A stretch of 64,000 bases of DNA, from assembly GCA_028571685.1 (NCBI GenBank), contig CM053141.1, forward strand, positions 139,838,833-139,902,832, given 5' to 3'. The position numbers and the translations under genes were made by a program. The stretch is from Heterohyrax brucei. Lineage: Eukaryota > Chordata > Mammalia > Hyracoidea > Procaviidae. The notes under the pieces are model-generated. The model did not search any database and was not told where the DNA came from. It worked only from the letters and a program-made list of their open reading frames with translations. Positions 56,043 to 64,000 of this stretch are shown in pieces; the stretch's first letter is position 1, and every line of letters starts with the position of its first letter.

Positions 56043-57057
56043 ACAACAGTGTAAGAAGGGTTTCATTTTTATTTTTGAGGAAAATGAAGGACTAAGAAGT
56101 TATTCTGGCCAAGGCTACATACCTGGTAAGTAGAAGGAAGAATTTAATTCCAGGTATCTGTGATCCTAAAAGGCATTTTCCACTATGCCACGGTACTGCT
56201 GACAAAATTACAAAAGGTTATGCTAACATAAAAAGAGAGAACAACTATTTGCGCCATTTACAAAGGGTGAGCACAAGACATACTGCCTGAACACAGGAGT
56301 AGCATGTTAGTACGCTTTGGCATCTTTCTATCTATAGATGTGATATTAGGATTTAGCAATGGCACCTGTTCTTTACAAATTGAATTATTTGAAATTTACG
56401 AACTAATCATAAGTAAAGCCTGATTCTTTGTATTTCCAGAAAGGCAGCTTCGGCTTTTCAAAAAAAAAAAAAATTTAAAAAGCAGTTATAACTAGTAGGA
56501 AAATTAGAATAGTAGACAACCTTTGTGGACCTTTCAGAGAATTTCTTTCACAGCACAGCCTGTATTGTTGACAAAATGATGTTTGCCAATATCTATTCTA
56601 GGAGATGCTAATAAATCCATTTCCTGTGGTTTAAAGCAAGCTGTAGACCAGCTGACTACTTTTCATGTGCTAATGTAGCTAACCTAACCTTGATTATCAT
56701 GTTGATTAAGGACTTAATAAAGGTGTTTTATTTATCTGTGGTTTAAGGATTGCAAGCTAATAAAAGTCTGAGCTCTTCAATTGGTATCACAGATTGTAAT
56801 GACTTTTGAGATAAAAAAAAAGCAAGGTTTATATGAGGTAACTAAAGCATTCACATGAAAAACCAGATTAACATGCATCAATAGTTGTGATATTTTTCTG
56901 CCCTGAATATTATCTGAATGGTTTATGCAATAACCCATTGGTTTGCGACACAAAAAAAGCACTGAAATACTAAACACTGAACTAGCAATGGATTCCTTAA
57001 ATTTGCTTATAGTTTTTCTATCAAAGTATGCATGCCTACACACTATAAAATGTGTTT
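56043..57057. other. No gene or clear repeat recognised
   Basis: AT-rich; the minus frame of 88 codons at 56,777-57,043 has no support. Confidence 0.4.
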
Positions 57058-57315
57058 TTAGAAAATAACAAATACTGGAGAGGCTTCAGGGAAGTTGGAA
57101 CTCCTATGCACTGCTGGTGGGAATATAAAATGGCACAACCATTTTGGAAACTGATACAGCACTTTCTTAAAAAGCAAGAAATAGAAATACCATACAATCT
57201 AGCAATCTCACTCCTAGGATTATACCCTAAAAAAAATGAGTCTTCTCACAAACAGCCACATGCATACCCACATTCATTGCAGCATTATTCACAAGAACAA
57301 AAAGATATATAAATG
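57058..57315 (+). mobile_element. L1 LINE ORF2 C-terminal fragment
   Basis: Reads NKYWRGFREVGTPMHCWWEY, KMAQPFWKLIQHFLKK, EIPYNLAISLLGLYPKKNES, PHSLQHYSQEQKD: the L1 ORF2 C-terminal consensus order with one substitution every few residues. An old copy. Confidence 0.92.
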
Positions 57316-57800
57316 ATTAAGAAGCTTTAAAAAGTTTACCCTTCCTAGCCATTGATGAAGTGAAAGTCAAAACTATGTTTGCCTAATCAGATTGACAAAA
57401 ATTAAGAGGAAACTTACTCCGCATTTGTAAGAGTGATGAAAGACAGGCACTCAAATACAGTGCTGACAGAAGAAAACCAATTTTTGCCAAGTACACCAGA
57501 AGTTCTAAGAACATACATACTCTGCAATTCCACTTCTAGGAATTTATCCAGAGGAAATGATCAATTATGTAGGAAGACATATGCATGAAGTTATTCAAGG
57601 CAGCATTGTTTGGTTTGCTGTGCTTACAAAAAAGGAATCAAACTGAATGTTCAAAAATGGCCACAGATTCAATAAATTATAATAAATCCAAATGATGTAA
57701 TGCAGTGAAGCCATTAGAAAGCATGCAATTTACATGTATATACATATATGGACACATATATAGGTACACATACATTTATATTATTGCTAAGTTTTTAAAA
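57316..57800 (+). mobile_element. Older L1 3' fragment
   Basis: 'caattccacttctaggaatt', 'atccagaggaaatgatcaat', 'ataaatccaaatgatgtaat' repeat the L1 ORF2 C-terminal theme in a more diverged version. It is therefore a second insertion rather than a continuation. Confidence 0.7.
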
Positions 57801-57821
57801 TTCCAAAATGTATAATAAACC

Positions 57822-57823
<2 letters not shown>

Positions 57824-57857
<34 letters not shown>
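57824..57857 (+). repeat. (TG)17 microsatellite
   Basis: Uninterrupted TG run at the 3' end of the L1 fragment, directly before a reverse AfroSINE. Confidence 0.98.
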
Positions 57858-57859
<2 letters not shown>

Positions 57860-57864
57860 GTAAA

Positions 57865-58020
57865 ATCAAACTAAACCCATTGCCATTGGTTGGATTCTGC
57901 AGAGTAGAACTATAGAGGAGAACTGCCCCATAGGGTTTCCAAGGAGCAGCGGGTGTATTTAAACTGCTGGCCTTTTGGTGAGTGGCTTGAGCTCTTATCC
58001 ACTTCACCACCAGGACTCCC
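57865..58020 (-). mobile_element. AfroSINE
   Basis: 'aaacccattgccattggttg', 'gaactgccccatagggtttc', head complement 'ctcttatccacttcaccacc'. Confidence 0.92.
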
Positions 58021-59451
58021 ATATATGTATAAGCATGCATATTTCAAAAAATGTTATTGTGGGGTAATTATAATTACTGTTTCCCTCTGTTTTGCTTTCT
58101 TCTATGACTTCTGTATTAGATATGTATTACTTTTGTAATTAGAGAAATCTGACAAGTAATGTGTATAATTAATGACCAGGCTTCTTATAAAGATGACATA
58201 CTTGATTTTTTCCTTTTGTTTTCTAGAATTTTGTATCTTCAGAAACTGGTTAACATAGAGGTGGATTTTTAGGCTCAATTTAAAGAAAAAAATATTTGTT
58301 TGACTAATTGGAAGTTGATATTGGAAATCTGATTTGGTAGCCAGTTTTAAGCAAAAACAATTATTTGACCCATAAAAATCTGTTTCCACCCTTACAACTA
58401 TCAATCTGCTTTTTTTCTCTTTTCAAACAAGAATTTTGAACATAATAGTTTGGGCCCACACTTAAAGGAAAATTAAGTTACTTGGAATGAACTCAGAAGA
58501 AAGTAATAAAAATAATTATATACTTCTGACATGTAAGAGGAAATCATAACCTTATTACATTACGGATTACCAAAGCCTCTGAAGAGTAGGACAGGAAGAA
58601 AAAAAAATCAAGTTTTATAAGAATAATTTAGCCATTAGAAAGAATGCTCTGTGCTTAAATACACATTTGGGTATTTATTATACCCCCAATACCATGACTG
58701 TAGGGCTGTAACCACAGAATGTGTTACTAAAGGGAAAAAGAAAATTAAGAGTTGCAAAGCTAAAATGCCAGCCAAGATAATGACTTTTTAAGGAAGGGCT
58801 TCCTACCTAATTCTTTGAGATCTCTTCCATGTATATGGTTCTTTGAATTTCAGTCAATTTAGAATACCTGTATAAAAAATTCAATTACGTTTACGGCCTT
58901 TTCAAAGTAAGAAATTATAGATTGTTCATTAGGGAACATAAAAAATAACAAAAAATTGGAGATCTTTATTAGTACTAAAGAAAATATAACAGGAATTTAG
59001 GTAGAGAAGCATTACAGTACTTGATTCCATAAGGAGGATGGGAGGGGGCAATTAAACAAGTCAGTCAGGGCTATGTGTGTTGTAAGTGGTAGTGTGTGCA
59101 TTTTAAACTTTTATTTTTGGGAAAGTATAGTGCAATATGGTGAACAGAAATGAAAATTTCCTAGAGCATACTGGTACCCATTAGTTTTATAGGGCACGAC
59201 GGAAGAGAAAGAATAGATTTACTATGAGTAGGTATTGTCCTCAATAAGGGTTGTCGCCCAAATAAGTGACAACAACGTAAGGATATTAACAGTTGCTTTA
59301 AAAACCCCAGAAACGTGTAATAAAAAACCACTTATATTCTACTCAAGAAAGTCAGCTGCCTGTCTCTCAGAAACTAAGTAAAATAAAAAACAAAATACAA
59401 AAAAACTAAACAGTCTGCACAAAATACACAGTTTCATACATTAGGACTTAC
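58021..59451. other. No gene or clear repeat recognised
   Basis: AT-rich. An exon-like minus segment near 58,813-58,873 (LTEIQRTIYMEEISKN) ends in TAG exactly at its donor and is not accepted. Confidence 0.4.
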
Positions 59452-59462
59452 TATGTATCAGG

Positions 59463-59662
59463 TGGAACCCTGGTAGCACAGTGGTTAAAGTACTCGACAG
59501 TTAACCAAAAGATTGAGAGTTTAAACCTATCAGCTGCTCCTAGGAAGAAAGATGTGATGATCAACTTCTCTAAGGATTTACAGCCTTGGAAGTCCAAAGG
59601 AGCAATTCTATTCCATCCTATAGTGTCGTTCTGAGTCCCAATGTGTTTTTTTTTTGTTTTTC
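59463..59662 (+). mobile_element. AfroSINE (long variant), stack member 1
   Basis: 'aaccctggtagcacagtggt', 'gatgatcaacttctctaagg', 'ggagcaattctattccatcc', poly-T-rich end. Confidence 0.92.
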
Positions 59663-59673
59663 AATGTGTCAGG

Positions 59674-59877
59674 TGAGGTCCCTGGGTACTGCAAATTATC
59701 ATGATGCTTGGCTGTTAAGTGAAAAGTTTCAGGTTTGAGTCTACTGAGGTGCCTCAGAAGAAAAGCCTGGCAAGGTACTTTGAAAAATCAGCCTCTGAAA
59801 GCCTTGTGGAGTACTGTTCTACTCTGACATGCATGGAGTCACCCTGAGTCAGACACGACTTGAAGCCAATTGGTTTT
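59674..59877 (+). mobile_element. AfroSINE (long variant), stack member 2
   Basis: 'gaggtccctgggtactgcaa', 'aaaaatcagcctctgaaagc', 'actgttctactctgacatgc', tail 'gagtcagacacgacttgaag'. Confidence 0.92.
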
Positions 59878-59878
59878 T

Positions 59879-59985
59879 ATGTATCAGGCACTGTCTAAGC
59901 ACCTACCATATAGTACTTTCGTAATCCTTGTAACAACTTTGTAAGACTGATATCATTTTCATCACTACACTGTTATGTCCAAGTA
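59879..59985 (-). mobile_element. MIR SINE, partial
   Basis: 'atgtatcaggcactgtctaa', 'cgtaatccttgtaacaactt', 'tgatatcattttcatcac'. The SINE pair inserted at its edge. Confidence 0.75.
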
Positions 59986-59990
59986 TTTAC

Positions 59991-60041
59991 TTCTCATGCT
60001 AATATTTGTGAACAATTTTGAAGTTCGTAAATTTCCACAGC
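59991..60041 (-). CDS. Candidate short exon, unidentified gene
   Basis: 51-nt minus-strand segment: acceptor 'atactccttactgcag', open in phase 1 to 1, reading CGNLRTSKLFTNISMR, donor GAA/'gtaaat'. Distance to the next candidate is over 4 kb. Shortest support of the set. Confidence 0.2.
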
Positions 60042-60602
60042 CTGCAGTAAGGAGTATAAAGTAAGTACAGACAGAATCTGAATTGGAAGATATTTTCCTT
60101 GACTAGCTCCACGAAATAGGGAACGAGAAAAAGAGCTTATGGTTACCTTAAATGAATTTTTCATGAACTTACTGTCTGGATAAGTAAAACATAAAAGCTT
60201 TAAGTTAAAAAACAACAACAAAAGACCAACTTTTGCCACCTTATTAGAAAGACAATTTACAAATGTGAATTTAAGTCCTGTTTAGGGTAAAGTACAATCA
60301 GATTTTGATTAGTGTTTAATTCTACGACTAATTTAAAATCTTTGTAATATTTTTAATTAAAGAATAATGTGATTGGAAAGTAGAAAACAAAATCATGACA
60401 TTTCCAGCATAAAAGAAAACTTCTTTACAGTAACTATTTTTCCCCTATGATATGACAATCACTTTGTTGCTTGAGGAAAATACTATTGAGCTAACCTGAA
60501 TGTCAGCTGGCCAAAAAAAGCAAAACCATAACCTGCCTGAATATCAACATAGGATATCTAACTAAAACACCATGTTTAAAAGTATGTATGTATGTATTTT
60601 AT
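60042..60602. other. No gene or clear repeat recognised
   Basis: AT-rich. A minus micro-exon-like segment near 60,147-60,175 (SKFMKNSFK) was not pursued. Confidence 0.35.
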
Positions 60603-61524
60603 ATATCCTTATATATATATTTTTTATTTAACACGACTGAGTGAAAATGTATATTCCTGTATAAATTTACATGCCCACCTATATGCAGCTTCCACTGCTC
60701 TCCCTGTCCGGTGACAGTACACTATTCCTCTCTGCTCCATACATGTCTTATCCTCCCAACAGCCTCCTTTCCCCTCATCTCCACCCTCTCTCCTTCCTCC
60801 AGCCAGAGGTCAGCAGGATGATATCCTATAGATGTATAGAACCATAAAGTGCATCCAATACATGGTCACTCTGCATTGCCAAGTCCAATCCATTCCTGTC
60901 CAAAGAGTGGACCTTCATTATAATTTATGGGTAAGGGCAGCATCAGGGCAGGGGCCATGCTGTCAGGGGAACCCCGAAACCACTGGACCATCAATTGAGG
61001 TCTTTTAGTGGAGATCTCCTGATGCACCCCTTTTTACTCTTGTGTTGCCACTGAGACTCCTCTCTGTGAGCTCCATTGTGGCTATCACTGGTGGTGGCCG
61101 GGCACCATCTGGTTCTTCCCGTGTCAAGTCGATGTAGGCACCCACTCTTGTGGGTCTCTCTGTCTTCTCCGTTGTCTTTACCGCATGTCATTTTGGTCCT
61201 CGGTGAGCATCCGTTCCTGCTGAGTTGGGACCATTTGCTATGTCCTCGGACGGCAGCTTGGCAGCTTTTAAGATCCCAGACACCACTCACCAATGTAGGG
61301 TGCAGAGAGCTCTGTTAGCAAAACGCTAGTTGTGCCAATTGGCCTCGATTTCGCCTAAGAGCATGGTCCCCTGCTCCCTGCCCCAGCTACTCTATCCTTG
61401 CAATATTGGGTTAAGATGGAAGGAGTACTCAAGTTATGCTGAAGTCCGCTTAATGTTGTTCTTGTTTCTAATGTGTGCTATCAACGCTTTCTCCCAACTA
61501 GATTTCTAACAACTATCTAAACTA

Positions 61525-61562
61525 AACCCTTCCCCCCTCCCTCCCTCCTTCCCCTCCCTTGC
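61525..61562 (-). other. G-rich tract with G-quadruplex potential in L1 3'UTR
   Basis: On the minus strand: four or more runs of at least three G ('gggaggggaaggagggaggg'), the usual L1 3'UTR polypurine tract. Confidence 0.85.
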
Positions 61563-61610
61563 AGCTGTCAAAGAGTCTTTTCTTCTATACACAAGTCTGT
61601 TTTTGAGATC

Positions 61611-61928
61611 TTATCGTAGAGGTCTCATACAATATTTGTCCTTTTGTCGCTGGCTACTTTCACTCAACACAGTGTCTTCCAGTTGAAACCAGGTTAGGAG
61701 ATGTTTCCTGGAATCATCGCTATTCTTTATCACTGCGTAGTGCTCCATTGAGTCTATGTACCATAGTTTACCTATCCATTCTTCTGTTGTTGGGCATCTT
61801 TTTGCTATCGTGGACTGTGCTGTGATAAACATTCTTGTGCATGTGTCCATTGGTGTGAAAGGCCTTGACTCTGTAGGATATATTCCAAGTAGTGGAATTA
61901 CTGGGTCAAATGGTATATTGATATCCAT
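61611..61928 (-). pseudogene. L1 ORF2 C-terminal fragment
   Basis: 105 codons open to the natural stop, including DINIPFDPVIPLLGIYP, TCTRMFITAQSTIAKRCPTT, WYIDSMEHYAVIKNSDDSRK and ESSQRQKDKYCMRPLR. This is the cysteine-rich C-terminal tail region of the L1 endonuclease/RT protein. It has no RT domain because of 5' truncation; not functional on its own. Confidence 0.92.
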
Positions 61929-61950
61929 TTTTTTAGGAATATCCTTATAT

Positions 61951-62598
61951 TTTTATATATAAATAGAGCTCACATTAAAGGCTGTGCATGGATTTGTACT
62001 CCAAACTTCTAAAGCCATAACTTTATAGTTGTAGGTCTAATAATTTATCTCTTCTAAGACATTTGGCATTTGTGAAATGAGAGGTTTGAAATAACAGTAA
62101 CCTCAATCCCCTAGTCCTAAAATTCTAAATACGATTATTTAACAGGCTGAACTTTGACAAAAGGGGCAGATAAGCTAAATGACCAGAGTACTCTTTCTTG
62201 GCACTAGCAATGAAGCTCTTCTCCAAAAGATTAGTCTCTGCATTGACGGGTGTGAAATCTGACAACCAAGGCTTGCAGTGGTGGATTAAGGGAACCCTTT
62301 CCTGTCAGTGTCTCTTTAGGTGTCATACATACACCTTCATACTATCTGCTAGAACCTTTACTCCTTCCTCCCATTGCCCTTTCATTTTGTTGGTTAGTGC
62401 ATTTTACTAAATTCAATGTATATTTAGATTTTCATGTTTCTCAACGTCTTAGCCCTATTCAACACATTTACCATACACTGAAGCGCTGCCTTCTGACTTT
62501 CTTCCCATCTCTCAGGCTACTCCTTGCACCTTCCTTTGTAGACCTTAACCAGTCAGTAAATGCTGGAATTCCTCCAGCTTTGCCTTCTTTTAAATTCT
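61951..62598. other. No gene or clear repeat recognised
   Basis: Unassigned; pyrimidine-rich frames at 62,198-62,630 have no support. Confidence 0.4.
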
Positions 62599-62758
62599 GT
62601 ACCAGGGCTATTCAACATGGTAACTACTAGTCACATGCGGCTACTTAAGTTAATAAAATTAAATAAAATTTAAAATTCAGTGTTTCAGTTGCACCATGCA
62701 TTTTAGTGTTCAAAAGCCACAAGTGGCTAGCGGCTACAATGTTGTTCAACACTGGTAC
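62599..62758. mobile_element. Fossil palindromic DNA transposon (MITE-like)
   Basis: Ends 'gtaccagggctattcaacat' and 'tgttgttcaacactggtac' are imperfect inverted repeats over about 40 bp. The interior repeats 'cacatgcggctact' and 'agccacaagtggcta' in opposite orientation. Resembles common hAT-like MER fossils of mammals. Confidence 0.65.
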
Positions 62759-62794
62759 CCTTCAGCCAGCTTGGTAAGATCTGCTATACGTCAT

Positions 62795-62910
62795 TATTGT
62801 TGTTAGCTACCATCCAATCGGCCTCCCATTCATGGCAAACCCACATACAATGGAAACAAAGTGCTGTCCTGGTCCTGTACTGTCCCCACTTAGCTGTCCG
62901 TAGTGTTTGT
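62795..62910 (-). mobile_element. RTE LINE 3' tail scrap
   Basis: 'attgttgttagctaccatcc', 'caatggaaacaaagtgctgt', 'cctggtcctgtactgtcccc'. Diverged. Confidence 0.65.
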
Positions 62911-63077
62911 TGCTCTGTACCTTCTAGGTGATCTTACCACGCCCATGTATCAGTTATCACCTACTGGCAGATGACCCCCAAATTTGTATTCTCTAATCTC
63001 TATTTCTCCTTTTGAACTCAAGAACCATGTAGTCAAATAAATTACTTCCTTAGCTTTTCAGCTTACATATTTCCAAT

Positions 63078-63144
63078 CACTTAATTGCCATACAGTTGAT
63101 TCTGACTTACACCAACCACGTGTTCAAGCAGAACTCTGCTCTAT
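63078..63144 (-). mobile_element. AfroSINE tail scrap
   Basis: 'ttgccatacagttgattctg', 'caagcagaactctgctctat'; the head half is absent, replaced by the next element. Confidence 0.7.
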
Positions 63145-63870
63145 AGTGTTTTTCTTTTTCTAGTATTTTTGGTGAAAGTATACACAGCAAAATAGGTTCC
63201 CATTCAACAATTTCTACACATCATATTCAGTGACATTGGGTATACTCTTTATAACGTATTAACATTCTCATTATTTCCAATGTAGCTGTTCCATTCTTGT
63301 TAACTTAGTCTCACTATCCCCCAACCTACTCATCTATACTTTAGGGTAACTGTTGTCCATTTAGTTTCACATGGATAATTTTAAAAACAGCATAGTGCTC
63401 AATGGTGACATCCTTTACTTTTTCAGCTAATCAGCTATTGTGTTAAGAAGCTCCCAAGGCACAGTTTTGGTTCAAGGTTTAGAGTGTCTCCGAGCAGTGG
63501 TCTTGGAGATTCCTTAAGTGGATCAAGTAAGTTTGGATTCTTTATAATTTGAAATTTCATTCTATATTTCCTCCCTTTCTATCAGGACCCATCCATTGTG
63601 ATCCCGACTAGAATGTCTGGTAGTGGTAGCTAGGCATTCTAGTTTTTTCTGGTCTCAAGGTTGACTGTGGTAATTCATCCTTTCATCTGGTTCTTTCTCT
63701 TATTCTTAGATTTCCTTCTTTTTCTTTTGCTCCAGACTAAGAGAGACTAACAGCAGCATCTCAGATGTCCACTTATGAGCTTTTAACTCTAAATAATACT
63801 CACTAAACTAGGATGTGGATAATAAACTTTATGAATTATCTTATGCCAATTGACTAAATTGGCACCAGAT
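63145..63870 (-). mobile_element. LINE 3'UTR-like dispersed repeat
   Basis: 'ggtgaaagtatacacagcaa', 'attcaacaatttctacacat', 'cacagttttggttcaaggtt' and 'ctaggatgtggataataaac' recall an L1-type 3'UTR common in elephant-like genomes (from memory). No coding part in the window. Confidence 0.45.
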
Positions 63871-64000
63871 AGTATGATCTTGTCTTTAAACTAAAAAAAC
63901 TCATTCTGTCATTGATTATAAGAAATATCAGCAAATATAAAACAAATAATCCCTACTTGTTACACTTTCAACTAGTTGTTGCTGTTGCAAAATTACACGT

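Larger units (their letters stand above)
59452..59888 (+). repeat. Target-site triplication around two AfroSINEs
   Basis: 'tatgtatcagg' at 59,452-59,462 and 59,878-59,888, with 'aatgtgtcagg' at 59,663-59,673 between the two SINEs. Confidence 0.9.
60615..61938 (-). mobile_element. L1 LINE 3' end (5'-truncated) with target duplication
   Basis: Minus-strand L1: ORF2 C-terminus (61,928-61,611; FDPVIPLLGIYPTESRPFTP, TEEWIGKLWYIDSMEHYAVI, HLLTWFQLEDTVLSESSQRQ), then about 1 kb of 3'UTR down to 60,620 ('gttaaataaaaaatatatat'). Flanked by 'atatccttatat' at 60,603-60,614 and 61,939-61,950. Well preserved, CpG sites present, so comparatively young. Confidence 0.95.

Noticed and set aside
57824-57857. 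Functional Z-DNA element
   Set aside because: A simple TG microsatellite at the end of an L1 fragment; nothing around it suggests regulation.
58813-58873. Minus-strand exon candidate with acceptor 'gaattttttatacag'
   Set aside because: Its only open frame ends in TAG directly at the proposed donor and does not link in phase.

Overview
This is a window of nuclear DNA from a placental mammal, almost certainly an afrotherian and probably an elephant-like proboscidean. The taxon call rests on dozens of copies of a tRNA-derived SINE with the AfroSINE layout. They have a tRNA-like head ('ccctggtggcacagtggtta'), a body with 'ctctatggggcagttctact', and a tail ending 'gagtcggaatcgactcgac'. Many copies of an RTE-type LINE share that tail. 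Nothing in the window is prokaryotic: there are no operons, Shine-Dalgarno sites, CRISPR arrays, rRNA or functional tRNA genes. Base composition is AT-rich and open frames are short.

Layout. 1-2,922: 5' half of a degraded L1 (5'UTR, ORF1, ORF2 endonuclease). 3.3-8 kb: scattered AfroSINEs and an LTR-like repeat (family B). 8.3-10.5 kb: RTE LINE, minus strand. 10.8-24 kb: SINEs, MIR/L2/L1 fossils and single-copy-looking sequence. 24.1-24.8 kb: a 24-bp tandem repeat at the end of a family A repeat. 25.2-28 kb: RTE derivatives, including a three-level nest. 30-32 kb: a MIR split by family A and an LTR-like repeat split by an RTE tail. 33.4-36.6 kb: a long inverted repeat followed by an RTE copy whose 5' part is inverted. 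38-42 kb: SINE stack. 42.3-45.5 kb: near-full-length RTE, minus strand. 46-50.4 kb: family B, two family A copies in tandem, and two L1 3' ends. 50.9-60 kb: SINEs, old L1 pieces and MIRs. 60.6-61.9 kb: a 5'-truncated L1 with a clear target duplication. 62-64 kb: fossil DNA transposon and LINE 3'UTR-like sequence.

Host genes. No complete gene is visible. A scatter of short minus-strand frames between about 60.0 and 38.15 kb has exon-like borders (branch/pyrimidine tract, AG, open frame, GT), and two pairs are phase-compatible (55.8->53.8 kb and 48.3->40.6 kb). If real, they belong to one minus-strand gene ending in a stop at 38,152-38,154. I could not identify the protein, the phases do not close across all pieces, and each exon is offered at low confidence.

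Working relationships. AfroSINEs are non-autonomous. Their 3' tail matches the RTE 3' tail, so RTE proteins probably mobilised them. All three RTE copies that cover the reverse-transcriptase active site carry a damaged YADD-type motif, so no copy here looks capable of retrotransposition.
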